The notes under the pieces: generated by a model | Seen by the model: the letters and a program-made list of their open reading frames with translations, nothing else | Databases searched by the model: none | Told to the model about the DNA's origin: nothing | In this document: positions 1-11,244 of the stretch, piece by piece | Layout of the letters: each line of letters starts with the position of its first letter | Position numbering within the stretch: position 1 is the stretch's first letter | Translations under genes and position numbers: made by a program | Assembly: GCA_000827205.1 (NCBI GenBank) | Contig: KN832554.1 | Coordinates: forward strand, 2,353,612-2,417,611 | From: Plicaturopsis crispa FD-325 SS-3 | Lineage: Eukaryota; Basidiomycota; Agaricomycetes; Amylocorticiales; Amylocorticiaceae | Length of the DNA: 64,000 bases | Direction of reading: 5' to 3'

Positions 1-36
1 ACCTACTCTCTGGCTCTGTTCTTTTACCAGTCAAAC

Positions 37-640
37 ATGTGGTTAGTGGCCAACCTACTCGGTCTCTAGTTAGATGCCTTGAACGGCTCTTGCGCGTCTG
101 ATATCTGGCCGGCATTTTACTTTTGTTCGTCCTGTCTATAAGCAACATACCGACCACCGCCGCCTGCATACAGCAAACACATCCTCAACGCGCAAGTCTC
201 GATTCGTGCGCCATGCTGCAAGCAGTGGTATGACTGTGCAGAGTGCCACGCCGAGGCGCAGACGCACAGGCTCGCGAAAACGACGGAGATGGCGTTCATG
301 TGCAAGAAATGCAAAAAGGCATTCAGGAAGGATATGACAGCGTACGAGGAGAGCGACGAATACTGCCCGCATTGCGATAATCATTATGTGAGTCTGCGTG
401 CAGCTTGCATAGCTTTGACACTGAGCACCTTGGACTTGAATAGGTCATCGATGCCAAGACGCCACAGGCTGCCATTGGTGTCGAAGGAGAGGATGCTAGG
501 GTGAACGCTCGGTAAGTCATTTTTCGACTGGAGGCTCAGCAATCTCCTCATGCAGATCTAGGATGATCAAAGACGAGCGCACAAAGCAGGATCCTACGAA
601 GTCTTTGTTCAACCAGGACTTCACAGATCGTATTGGATGA
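37..640 (+). CDS. CHY zinc-finger protein (Hot13-like), 121 aa
   Basis: Four exons: 37-41, 174-387, 444-511 and 562-640. Phases agree and give 121 residues. The first exon is only ATGTG; splicing to CAAACAC gives the start M-C-K-H-I-L-N, the usual beginning of the CHY zinc-finger core. Visible metal ligands are Cys2, His4, a CC pair followed by WYDCAECHAE, a CKKC knuckle (about residues 44-47) and CPHC (about 67-70). Proteins of this family bind zinc; the yeast relative Hot13 works in the mitochondrial intermembrane space on Tim proteins, and animal and plant relatives fuse the domain to a RING. Here there is no RING and no targeting peptide, so the role is inferred only. The C-terminal part (IDAKTPQ, GVEGEDAR, MIKDER) looks family-typical. 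The 5-nt first exon is the unusual point; a gene model starting at a later ATG would lose two ligands. Confidence 0.85.
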
Positions 641-972
641 ACAGCCTACTCCTCTCCTGTCTATCATACCCATTTGCTTTGAATTAATGGCACGATCTCC
701 TTTATTCTCAAGCTGTTTTTCCTCCCTGGACGTGAACCGGTGTATCCAATACCCCTCACCAGCGCATCCGCTTCCTTCCGATTTCAGCTCCCGCCGCTAA
801 GCTCCGCATTTCTACCTCCTAGAAACGTCTGTCGTGTATCAGTAATTCAGTCCCTATTCTCATCCGCGGAAGCAAAGTATCCGACACCCTCCTCGCGATT
901 ACCCCGCCTCCGGTAACAATATTTGGATCCGCTCGAAGACTTTGACCTGTACGAAGGCCCCTAGGCAGCTGC

Positions 973-978
973 TATAAA
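973..978 (+). promoter_or_regulatory. TATA box of the opsin-related gene
   Basis: TATAAA lies 56 bases before the ATG at 1034, in the 393-bp gap between the CHY gene and the opsin-related gene. The gap shows no other gene. The spacing suits a short 5' leader and a strongly or conditionally expressed gene, as expected for Hsp30-type genes (inference). Confidence 0.5.
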
Positions 979-1033
979 TTCAAGCTCCCGTAATACGAGA
1001 TATGTAGCATCTTTCTACGCTACCGCGTTCATC

Positions 1034-2222
1034 ATGCCTCCTTCCGTCAGCACCAACCCCTCGTATGCGGATTTGCACATCACCAGCCATGCCTCCAACT
1101 GGCTGTGGGCTGTGTTCGCAGTCATGGCTCTTTCAACCCTGATTGCCTCTGCTTGGCAATTCACCGTATGATTTACCCTCTGATTATGTGTGCTTATTGT
1201 TGACGAAGTGTTGTATTTGCAGAGGCCTGTCGGCCAGAGGTTGTTCCATCAACTTCCGGTGATCATCCTCACCGTAGCGTCTCTGGCTTATTTTTCCATG
1301 GCATCCAACCTCGGACGCACCCCCATCTATGTGGAATACACCCATGGACGCGAAGGAAACATCACCCGTGACATCTTTGTGAGTTCCCAAAGCATTCCCT
1401 GTTGCTACCCCCTAACAAACCCTTCATTTTATTTAGTATGTTCGCTACATCCAATGGTTCATCAACGCGCCCCTCATTCTCCTCGAGCTGCTCCTCGTCT
1501 CGGGCGTATCTTACTCGGACATCTTCTCGACCATGTTCATGGCGTTTGTCCTCGTTGTCTCAGGTCTTGTCGGTGCCCTCGTGAATACCTCCTACAAATG
1601 GGGTTTCTTCGCCTTCGGCCTGTTCGCGTTGGCATACATCATGTGAGTAGATATATCTCGACAATATTCTACAGTACATCTGCTTATCCGCTCGTCCCGC
1701 AGGTATACTCTCGTCGGCTATGCCCCTCGCACCAACTTCTACGCTGGTGGCACACTCCGCCGCACCTTCCACGCGAGCGCCGTCTATCTTACCATCGTCT
1801 TTGCCATCTACCCCCTCGCTTGGGCGCTCTGCGAGGGCTCCAACGAGATTGGGCCCACTGGCGAGATGGTGTGGTACGGTATCCTCGACCTCCTCGCCGG
1901 GCCCGTCTTCTTGTTCTTCTTCCTCTTCCGCACTCGCCGCATCGACTATAACTCCTACGGATTGGGCAACCGCACCGGTGCCTATGCTGGAGCTGAAGGC
2001 GCGGATGCTGGTCTTGGTGCCAATGCGGGTCGCCACGGAGGCAACGAGAAAGGTGGTCGCTTCTCGTTCGGCCGCACGTCGAACTCGACCAACTACACCG
2101 GTTCCACTCATGAGCCGATCAATGGGCCAGCGCACCTCACTGGCGGTAATGCGGCTCCCCTCGGTGTAGGCCCCAACACCGGCGCGACTGGCATGCACAG
2201 CAACACGGCCAATGTCGTGTAA
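1034..2222 (+). CDS. Opsin-related (Hsp30/Mrh1/Yro2-type) seven-helix membrane protein, 337 aa
   Basis: Exons 1034-1165, 1223-1378, 1437-1642 and 1703-2222. The product has seven hydrophobic helices and belongs to the bacteriorhodopsin-like family. Helix C reads RYIQWFINAPLILLE: Arg99 and Trp103 are kept, but the proton acceptor Asp of pumping rhodopsins is Gln102 and the donor Asp is Glu113. In the last helix (WYGILDLLAGPVF) the retinal-binding Lys is Gly231. It therefore cannot bind retinal covalently and belongs to the opsin-related proteins, stress- and pH-responsive plasma-membrane proteins of fungi such as yeast Hsp30, Mrh1 and Yro2. The C-terminal tail of about 90 residues is Gly/Asn/Ala-rich and cytosolic by prediction. 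A TATA box at 973 and an AATAAA at 2331 frame the gene. Exact role (chaperone-like or H+-ATPase regulator) is not shown by the sequence. Confidence 0.9.
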
Positions 2223-2330
2223 ACGCCCATTTCCAATCTCCATGATCTCACAGAACTAATTTGTGCTTTACCCTTGTTGTCTGTAAAATTTGTCGAATAT
2301 CGCGCCGTACTTGTTTACATACCATGTTTG

Positions 2331-2336
2331 AATAAA
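2331..2336 (+). terminator. Poly(A) signal of the opsin-related gene
   Basis: AATAAA 109 bases after the stop codon at 2222, a plausible 3'-end signal. Confidence 0.4.
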
Positions 2337-4235
2337 CTCGAACGCTTATATGCCAGTTCTCGGTCGTTAATTGTTAGCTGACCAATGGCCTCGGAGTTAG
2401 GGTTAGCCACGCAATCCACGCAACCAGTTTATCGAGCAATGACCATGTCTTTTTCTTCGACTTTTTCCTACTTACCACTCGCTCACGTCTATACCCTTGT
2501 CGATCAATCACTCGCAAGACGGGTCGTGACAATAACATTGACAATATGGCGGCATGAGCAATGGTATCATAACAATCATTTGTACGTCCCTTTCGAACGA
2601 ACTCTTCGTCATGGAATGCACGCATTGCGCCGATTGACCGCTGGCTCCGGCTTAGATGAGGGCACACAGAAACGCGCAGTTGAACGAGGTGACGCGGTAC
2701 ATCGGGAGGACCTTCTGTGTCACCTCGTCGTTCGGGGCCCACGTCGACGCCGTTGTGTCCCCGCAACATCACGCTGTATTGTTGTCAGCGTCGACGCCAC
2801 CGCGACACCCCAGGCTATCTCAAACGTTCGTTCGCAATCAGAGTAACACAAAAACGACTACTTAGTACCCGAACGATGATGCCCTTCCGTGGTCGCTACT
2901 CTCCACATTTCTACCGACGCCCAAAGACTGTGTTGAGCGCTGTCAATGATGCTGTTGATGCTGCTTGCTTCCCCACCCACCCTCGGCGGCGTACGCGGGC
3001 TACACAACGGAACATGCGCGACGCAATTAATGCTGCAAGGCCTCGATGGAGATCAAAAGCTCCGTGCCATCTTGCCGTGTTTATCGATGAAATGCGGCGC
3101 CAGTGCCGAGGTGGTCTAGCTGAGTCTAGCTAACGATGATTGGGCAGACACAATCTCGATAGGTCCGGAGATGTGTGCAGGATGCCGGGGACTGGCGCAA
3201 CACATGGTCGCAGCAGGTCGCAGCGCGCCGAATGGCCGCTGAGATGAATTTGTCCCTCAATCCCGTGCGATCTGTGATCAGTAAGTAGTCTTGTTTAGTC
3301 TTGCGTCTCGTTACTCGCTCACTGCGACCGCTCTATCTCTGCAGTGGACTGGACGTGCCAAGCGATGTACCACCATCGATTTTCGGTGACAGTCTTGGGC
3401 GCACGGGGCTGTCTATGCTGTCGTTGATGACCCAAACTTGAATTCTGTGTGCAGCAGCCCCGCCGCGCCCCACCTGGCTTTGCCCCGAAGTTGTGAGATT
3501 CTCGGTACGTTTTGTCTCTGTATTCTTTATGCACCTACCTCGCTGTGGGCTTCGATTTACGCAGTGCTCGCCACCTAATATATTTGCACTCTTCTACTGA
3601 TTTTCCACTGAAACCTGCCGGCACCATGATGCTGGTATCTGCCACCGTCACAATTACCCCATCCCAAGGCCGTGCGCTTTATATACAATTTTTGTCCCAC
3701 TCCTGCTCCCACCCCCACGCAAGATAATTGTCCTCAAGGACGACTCGTGCACAATCGATTCGTTTACACATATGAAATGCGTCGTGTCCGATTTCGACGG
3801 TGCCGCCGGCTCAACAGACGACAAAATTAGCCTCTGTAACAATGTAAGACATGTCTTGGGCTAAGCCTTCAGGTCAACAGACATGGAAAACACGGGCGAG
3901 CTTCACGCTGTGCACCTCGATAGGCGCTTCGGCACGGTGCTTTACGAAGAAATAAGTCATAGGCGAGGGCCCAATTGTTGAAGAGCGTAATTCAAAGTCC
4001 GCGAACACAGATTTATCTCTTGTGATCGCGCCTGCAGCGTCGCGCGAAGGCATAAATGGCCAAGTCTGAGATGGGACACAGTCAGCCTCCTTCCTCTGCC
4101 CATCTATCAGATTCTGTGCGTATGCATCCTATAAATTCTCACTGTCCGTAGTCCTCATCTATTCTCTTTTCCCCGCAACCGCCTACACAGCTACACAGCG
4201 TTTGAGCACTAGCGGCCGTCGCCCAGTCCCAGTGC
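2337..4235. other. Gene-free interval
   Basis: About 1.9 kb with only short overlapping open frames on both strands. The longest (2385-2846 plus, 2374-2772 minus) overlap each other antisense, show no family motif and cannot be extended through splice sites. TATAAAT at 4130 and TATATAT at 4236 belong to the next gene. It could hold a decayed gene at 2600-2870, but nothing recognisable remains. Confidence 0.5.
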
Positions 4236-4242
4236 TATATAT
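4236..4242 (+). promoter_or_regulatory. TATA box of the 66-aa membrane protein gene
   Basis: TATATAT about 52 bases before the ATG at 4294; a second TATAAAT lies at 4130-4136. Confidence 0.4.
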
Positions 4243-4293
4243 CTATCCATTTGATCAAGGACTCACCCCACATCTCCCCTCGCACTCTTCATC

Positions 4294-4547
4294 ATGCGTG
4301 CCTACGCCATCTACGAGCATCCCCAATTCACCGCGTCGCCCAAGGACGCCCAGCGTTCCACCGTATTTGCCGTACTCGGCTCCTTGACGCTCGTCGCGGC
4401 CGCATCCACGCTTGCGGTATATCAGCTTGTCAACTCGGGAAGCGTCAAGCTAGATTGGATACCTGAGAGGTGTGTTACCAAGCACTTTATTGGCGTGCAA
4501 TTGTAGCTAACTGCTGTGTCAGTTTCAATGGTTTCCGGTTGCATTGA
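4294..4547 (+). CDS. Small single-pass membrane protein, 66 aa, unassigned
   Basis: Two exons, 4294-4469 and 4523-4547, joined at GTGTGT...TGTCAG. The product starts MRAYAIYEHPQF and has one hydrophobic segment at about residues 27-46 (FAVLGSLTLVAAASTLAVYQ), a short polar middle and the end SFNGFRLH. Without the splice it would read eight bases of intron-coded codons and then stop at a similar length (70 aa), so the C-terminus is the uncertain part. No family is recognised. Size and topology suit a small organelle-membrane subunit, but nothing in the sequence proves this. Strong upstream TATA boxes support a real, expressed gene. Confidence 0.6.
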
Positions 4548-5086
4548 TGGGGCGAGATGCGGCCCATGTAGGCCGTGAATAGCAGAGGCTCGCTTCGAGG
4601 ATTCAACATCATCGCTACGAAAGGAGACGGTCGCCCGTCGCTAGAGAGGACTCGGCGACCTCGAGATCAACCAGCGAGGACGCGGTGAACGTGTCAACCA
4701 CAATCCGCTCATTCATCTCGCATCATCGCCCGTCCGGTCGTGTAATCGCATCACCCCCCTCCCCCGCTACCACTCATTAGGGATCGCTTGGATTATTTAT
4801 TGGATCAACATGGGCACGGGGCATTGGCATCTGTACGTTGTATAACCAGGAACTGCATCTGTATAAAGTTTGTACGACTACTCAGTACTAGCACTCACGC
4901 ACGACTCCCATGATGTGGATTTGATATTCATCTACAATTATTACTTTCGTTCCGTTTATCACAGAAGGGATCACACCGAGCGAGGAATGAATGTATAGCG
5001 TTTGCAAGGAAGGTCAGGTATAAGCAGATGTGCTCAACATTATAGTACTTTGATTAATCATCGATTCTCCAACGCCATCCGTCCCC
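4548..5086. other. Intergenic 3' regions
   Basis: 539 bp between two genes that converge here (plus strand left, minus strand right). It should hold both 3' ends. No gene seen. Confidence 0.4.
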
Positions 5087-7902
5087 TCAGTTCCACGCCT
5101 TCTGTGCATACAGGCCGAGCGCCTCATTGGCGAGGATGGGGCTGTACGACTGGACGTCCGATGTGGTGTACTTCTTCACGCTCTGCACCGAGTTAAGGAT
5201 CTCGAGCAGCTGGGCCTCGATGAAGTCGACGAACACAAGGTCGATGGGGTCGGAGTCAGAGACCTTCGGCGGGACAGAGCCAATGAAGTCGGGGACGTCA
5301 TGGAATGGGAGCGGGGCATGGAGGGTATCGTCTCCCACACCGGGGCAAGTCTGTCACGCAGTCAGTATATCGGACAATATCATAGCCACACGCGTACGTA
5401 CGTCGTTAGTTACATAGCCGAGAGTGAGGTTGCCCGCAGCACGGCGCTCGAGGCCGTTTCGCCTGTCCATCTCTGCAAGCCACCTGCGGTAACGCGTGCC
5501 GACGTAGCCGCGGGAATACAGCTCCTCCTCGCGGTCCTCCACAGAGCGGCGGTTGTTCGCGCCGGCGTTGTTCAAGGCGGGGAGCACCTGGTTGGCTACG
5601 GACGCGGTGACGTTAGGAATGAAGAGGAACGCGTCGGCGAAGGGCGATGCGGTGAGCTGGTCATTCTTGGTGAAGGGACCGCTGATTGAAGACACCAAGG
5701 TCAGCGCAGTCACGGTGCACAGCGTGTGTATGGCTTACGAGTAGATGTCGAACCGCTGGGAGCCGGAATTGGTGATCATGACATTCGGGATCGACGCCCT
5801 CGTGTTATTGATCGCCAGTGCGACTGGAACAGCCTAGGAGAGAGTTGAGCGCAACTGTAGAGCTCAGACTATCAGATGCTCACATCCTCGATGAAAAGGG
5901 ACAGGAGGGAGCTGTTCGAGGGGTACGGCACTCTGGTTTATATAGATAAGTCACTGCTTTCTTCTCAAGCACTAAGCACGCACTGAGTGAGGGTGAAATC
6001 CTGCGGCGCGGTGCCGAACTGGAAGCTCAAGTCGAATTTCTTCGCGAGCGCGTTCAATCCCTTCGTGATCGAGGACCCGGACGATGTGTCGAATGTTGTG
6101 TTCCCAGTTCCAGCATGATACTAAACAAACTTAAGACAAACGCAAGCATCGACATGGGATAAGAGACATACCTCGTATGTTACGCGGTTGGGGTCGAGGT
6201 AGCGGCGCGTGAATGCGATGTCCTTTGTGCTGCCCTTCTTGTCGAGCTTCGCGGCTACCACACATATTTCAGATCGGTGCACTCGCGGAAGCAGCGCCCA
6301 TACTCACAAAGCCAACCTGTTTTTTGCAACGTTAGCGCTAAAAACGGCCTCTGGACTCGTGAATACGTACCAACAGTCTCCATGTACCGGCCACTCTCAA
6401 GAGCTATCGAGCGTCCATCCAGTTGGACTGCATCATCGTCATATCAGCGATCAAGTATCTGCGTAGAGATGTGATAACGATATTTACGGCAATCACGGAT
6501 GTGGGTGTGGCCTATGCAGTTAAATAAGTCGCCAGGTTTATGTTCAAAGTGGGAGAACGCACCGCCGAGAATCAAGATTGGCGTAGTCTTGTGGACTTTC
6601 CGGATGGCGTTGAACACCGTTGGCCCTGAAATTCAATGACCGCAAATTGAGTCTAACGTGTCCCGATTAATACCTTGGGGACGTACAGTTATCCTGGCGT
6701 ACGGGCATGTGTCTACGGGGACCGTCACTATCAGCAAGAGACGCCTCGATTGTATAGCCATACATGAATGGACTCACCCTGCAAGCAGGAAGAAATCCGG
6801 CTCGTCTTTGATAGCCTCTGCGAACTATTGAATCATGAGGGGCATGGCAGCAAGGATATAACACTGTGTCCGCACCCAAGTCTCGTTGACCATGTTCTCT
6901 ACCTTCTGCACCGTCGTGCCCTCGTCATTACCAGTGAAATCGAATAGCACGCCGAGTGCAGTGACTTGCTTTCCTCTGCATGCAAAGATGAGTTTTCGCA
7001 GGTTATTGGTAATACAGCGACTCACTTTCGGGTCTTGAACTTTGCGAATCGGCTGCCGACGGGAACACTGGTGTTCTTCCCGTTGACCTCTAGCGTGATG
7101 TTAGCATTCGAGGAGAGGTATCGGCCGGGGTACTTGGGGGCAAAGTTTTTGTGCCTGCGGGCGGTCAGTGGCTGGCGTAACATCATTCGTATAGACTCAC
7201 ACATCCAGAGTGTTGTTGTATACGTAGAGCTCGTGGCTGGCCAATTGAAATCAGCGCCGCGCAAGTTAAATCAAATTGAAGGGGACGCACTTTCCGATCG
7301 CCAGGACGTCGTAAGGCAATTGCGCGAAGAATTTGTTAGACTGGAGCCAGTGTGAGACGCAAAGAAAGTACGAGGAGTATATGGATATTCACGTCATGGG
7401 CGTCTACACCTCCCGCAGGATAGCCGTCCGAAAGCCCAGTGCCGTCGTGCAAGTCGCCTGAGTCGACAAGCAGCAGGTCCACATCGCGTTTCTAAGACCA
7501 GTTGTTTAGCATACGCTGCAACGCGTGATAAAAGGAGTCCTGACAATAGCCTGCTGCTTCATGTGCGCCACGAACGACGCGAAGTCGCCAAAGTCGCCGC
7601 TGTAATTCGGTTCCGGGACTACAAATTTGCCCCTAGTCAATTTGCCGCCCCCGGGCCAAGACATCGAAATGTCACGTACAGGAAGTTTTCTGGTGACCAA
7701 GGAGCCAGCCATGGCTGTCTGTGGTGTGGATGATGTTCACATCGCCCCACTCTAGCCCGCGAGTCGGACGAGTCAAGGGTGCCGACGGATATGCACGCTT
7801 GTGCAGAGAGTGGTCGTGGTCATGGCCGTGCTCGTCGGGGCAGGCGGCGACCTGGGACACACAGGTGACGAGCGCAAGCAGGAGCGCGAAGGTGTTCTGC
7901 AT
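5087..7902 (-). CDS. Secreted 5'-nucleotidase-like metallophosphoesterase
   Basis: A gene of more than a dozen exons, reading from ATG at 7902 to the stop at 5087, about 600 residues. It begins with a signal peptide ([20 protein letters not shown]) and a His/Asp-rich patch. The calcineurin-like phosphoesterase motifs appear in order: TTDSHGW (first metal site), DSGDLHDG (second), GNHE (third) and GGHTHIRDC (last His pair). The C-terminal half matches the layout of the 5'-nucleotidase family substrate-binding domain. The enzyme should hydrolyse nucleotides or other phosphomonoesters outside the cell or in the vacuole; yeast YHR202W is a family relative. Several NxT/S sites agree with secretion. 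It is transcribed divergently from the methyltransferase gene at 8511 across a 608-bp promoter region, with TATAA-like sites near 7976 on the minus strand. No frameshifts were seen in the exons I joined. Confidence 0.88.
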
Positions 7903-8510
7903 GGCTACCGGGACTGACTGAGATGGTGAGACCAGGTGAGAAAAGGACGTGACGCGTGAGGAGGCTCGAGGCCGGCTTATAACCTATAATAGACCACTCG
8001 ACGATAGGCTGTCGATAGCTCAAGCTGCACCGCATGGACCGTTTGACGACGTAGCCGGGTGTTGGGACCTGTGTATCTGCACGGCGCCCCACGTTCGCTA
8101 ACCGTGGCGCATCACTTTGCATCACCATATGTGCATCATATCAAGCATCAGGAATCGAGCGTGAAATGTCATCAAATTCAGCGGAGGAGGAGGAGATATG
8201 CCTGAGGATTATTATTGAAGAAACGGATTCCTGAAGAAGAGTGAAGTAGTACAATCAGAGTGCAATGGTGAAATTCAAAGGAGGTGCAGGGAGGTGCCCG
8301 GGAGTGACCGGTACCGCGTCGCTGCACAGACGCTGCTGTCGACGACCACGAGGAGTCGACGATTTTTGCTCCGGTTTATACATATCTCTCCAGTATCTCT
8401 CATCTCGACGTGCGCACGGTGGTCGATATTTTTGGCTTGAGCTCGCAGCGCTCTAAGCTTCATCGAACGTTTGGTGGAGGTGCGCATGACATGTACCTGG
8501 GCTATCCTTA
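7903..8510. promoter_or_regulatory. Shared divergent promoter region
   Basis: 608 bp between head-to-head genes (phosphoesterase to the left, methyltransferase to the right). TATAA-like sites near 7976-7988 serve the left gene. No other gene seen. Confidence 0.4.
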
Positions 8511-9789
8511 ATGTCGATTCAGAAAGTCGATCCGAGCTGGTTGAGTTCCGATACTCTGCTAGCATCGCTACTGCCTCTGGCGGTCCTGGTCCTCAGTATT
8601 CGCGTCCTACCGTCGACAAATTTGCGGGACTTGCGCAACCTCTTTGCATATCGCACCGGAGTCAAGTCACACGGGCCGTTCTCCCTCGAGCGTGCTGTGC
8701 AATGCTACATGCGGTACCCTACGCTGGCGGCGGGTGAACTCCAGCGGATGCGCGCGTCGTACTACAAGCTCGGACGCGCAGATAAACGGCTCGGGTATAC
8801 AGTTGGATACACCCAGAAGCTCGACAACCTCCAGGAAGTGACCGACGCGAATGCGCGCGTGGCGAGAGCGATCGCGGAGAATGCGAGGCAGGAATTTGAG
8901 ACGAAGCTCGACCCGATGGGGTGGAGTCATGTTCTAGACGCGGGTGACTTGGGCCGGACGCGGGAGTCGATGAAGCATTTCGTGCGGGACTGGAGTGAGC
9001 AGGGGGCCGAGGAGCGAAAGCGAATATTCACACCGATTCTCGATGTGCTGAAGGAAGTTGACGGAGAGCAGAGGGTAGGTATGAAGGTTCTGGTGCCAGG
9101 GTCAGGGCTTGGAAGATTAGCTTGGGAGGTCTCGGAACTAGGTGCGTACATCTTATGGCCACGACCTCCGACAGCCTTTCTGACAATGACTAGGATACGA
9201 CACGACTGCAAACGAAATATCATATTTCATGACTCTCGCGTTTCGTTTTCTTCTATCCCAATCCTCCACCACTTCGCCGAACCAGCACAGTATTCACCCG
9301 TACGCGCACTGGTTCTCGCACCAGTGCAAAAACGACGCGCTTTTCCGCGCCATCCGGTTCCCGGATGTACTACCCCGCTCGTCAAAATCCCTCCGTCTCG
9401 CAGAACAAGACTTCCTTTCCTTGCCCATACCACCTGCAGATTCCACGCATGGTCTCCCTGGATACGACTTCATCGTCACCCTCTTCTTCATTGACACTTC
9501 TGTCAATGTATTTGCGACGCTCAGGTACATCTACGCACTCCTGAAGCCGGGCGGTACGTGGATCAATCTTGGGCCGCTGCTATGGCTCGGCGGCGCCCAA
9601 GCGCGCGTCGAGCTCAGCTTAGAAGAGGTGTTGCATGCAGCGGAGGAAATCGGATTTAATATCGAGGGTGACGGTGCTGGCGGCGCAAGGCAGAGGAAGA
9701 CGGTCGAGTGTGAGTATACAGGAGATCAGGAGGCAATGATGCGCTGGATATACAAGTCCGAGTTCTGGGTGGCGACAAAATCAAAATAA
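8511..9789 (+). CDS. N2227-family methyltransferase (carnosine N-methyltransferase-like), 408 aa
   Basis: Two exons, 8511-9141 and 9194-9789. The product shows the N2227 layout: an N-terminal helical region (residues about 40-190), the SAM-binding loop VPGSGLGRLAWEVSELGY, then ANEISYFM, and a late Rossmann strand DFIVTLFFIDTS followed by LLKPGGTWINLGPLLW, which is the family's signature end. Human CARNMT1 and yeast YNL092W use S-adenosylmethionine to methylate the imidazole of carnosine/His-containing peptides, so a small-molecule or peptide N-methyltransferase is expected. An extra hydrophobic stretch at residues 14-31 suggests membrane anchoring and is not typical of the yeast protein. The 408-aa length agrees with the family. 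ATG 8511 is the first in frame and precedes the hydrophobic stretch. Confidence 0.88.
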
Positions 9790-10178
9790 GGTAGCTCTTC
9801 TTGTGCATAACATCTATCTAAATGCTACACACTCAACGCGTTGTTCTGACCTTGTAGCTAGGATGAAAATATAAAAGTTGCCAGAGTTGGAGGATCCGAG
9901 GTGCGTGGTCGCGTCCCGGGTACGTGACTTGATAATGACATCACGGGTCCTTAGCCGCGTGTTTTCCTGCCGCAGCAACAGTCTTGTTCTCGAAGCTCCG
10001 CAATAGTTAACGCCAGCTCTCGAAGACAAGAAACTGGGCAACCTTTTACATCCAGGGGTACAATAACATCTCACGTCAAAGCGTATCCAGAACAACATGC
10101 TCATGCGAAGCTATCGTAAATGGTAAGACCGAAACGCGGCGATAGTTTTCGCTTTGCCCCACTGCCTTCGCGCGCGCG
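9790..10178. other. Intergenic interval
   Basis: 389 bp with no gene seen; it holds the 3' end of the methyltransferase gene and the promoter of the next. Confidence 0.4.
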
Positions 10179-10185
10179 TATATAA
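10179..10185 (+). promoter_or_regulatory. TATA box of the 204-aa protein gene
   Basis: TATATAA 76 bases before the ATG at 10261. Confidence 0.45.
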
Positions 10186-10260
10186 TGCGTCACGAAGAGT
10201 GTCGCCCAGCGGTCATCAAATTCGTACACCCCCAAGCACGGCCACGCATCCTTGATCACA

Positions 10261-10930
10261 ATGGACATTGACGACAGCAATACCCACTCCGACTACAGCG
10301 ACCCACTCCCCATGGAAGGGAGACGGCGGCGTCGCGCTCCCGACGTCCGGGAAAGAGAACAGTCGAAAGCATCTCGCACCAAAGATGCTGTCGTGCAAAT
10401 TTGCCCTCCTTCCCAACCGCTAACACGACATATTCCCGCGGGTGCCATTCGTCCGCGACGCCGCGCCCCGCTCGGTGTTCGCCACAGTCGCACTGAAAAG
10501 CCGCACGCGCCCTCCGCGGAGCACCACTCTCCAGAAATATATAACAGCATTACAGCGACGCCGGGACTTTCGGAATGGTGTTTTGAGGTGAGCATTGCCC
10601 TAGTTTCCCTGCCCGCCACATGCTAATCGGTGCGTTCATTAGGAAATGCGTATCGAGGCGTATCTCCAGTCTTACCGCGCTACTGGCCGGGCTCCGGCAC
10701 CGCTCCCGCCAGATGCGCCGGAGTGGAAAATCCTGCCGCCTGCCTATGCGCCATTCATGGACGATGGGCGGCACAGTGCACTCGGGTCAGATCGCGAGAT
10801 GTCTGCCGCAGAATGGAGCTCGTCTCCTGCCATCACCCCTTCGAAGTCATTCGACAACGCCTTCGCATTTACATTCGATGTGCCTCAGGTAGTCTCGCCT
10901 CACGCCAAGGGTTGCATAAGTTGGTGTTAG
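10261..10930 (+). CDS. Unassigned protein, 204 aa
   Basis: Two exons, 10261-10587 and 10643-10930, joined in phase 0 (GAG / GAA). The N-terminal half is charged and disordered (MDIDDSNTHSDYSD, then GRRRRRAPD, which could act as a nuclear signal). The middle is Pro/His/Arg-rich. The second exon has EAYLQSYRATGRAP, PPDAPEWKILPPAYAPFMDD and a Ser-rich end. No domain is recognised. GTAGTC at 10890 could act as a further splice donor, so the last 15 residues are uncertain. A TATA box at 10179 and AATAAA at 11044 support a real gene. Confidence 0.6.
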
Positions 10931-11043
10931 ATGAGGGGTACATAGATCAAGGTACATATGGACGTTAGACGCGGGGGCATGTAGGTATTTTATGTATACA
11001 TAGTAAGGTCGGTGTAGAGTGCATGGTGGTATTGTAGTGATCT

Positions 11044-11049
11044 AATAAA
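11044..11049 (+). terminator. Possible poly(A) signal
   Basis: AATAAA 114 bases after the stop at 10930, in the 314-bp gap between two convergent genes. Confidence 0.35.
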
Positions 11050-11244
11050 ACAGAAAATGAATCGATACTTGACCGGGGCAGGATTGTAAGAGGAGGAGGC
11101 GGGCAAAGGTGTACTCTAGCACACAAAACATGAATGAGAGAAACTATGTACATACGGGTACGCACGCGTACGGGGGATGCGGTGTGACAGCTGAAATCCC
11201 GAAAGCATCATGGAAATCATGAGCGCGCCACCCGGAATCGACGC

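Noticed and set aside
1034-2222. A light-driven proton pump
   Set aside because: The retinal Lys and both key Asp residues are replaced (Gly231, Gln102, Glu113).
2385-2846. 153-codon plus-strand frame with a 132-codon antisense partner
   Set aside because: No motif, no splice support, and neither strand shows a clear codon bias.
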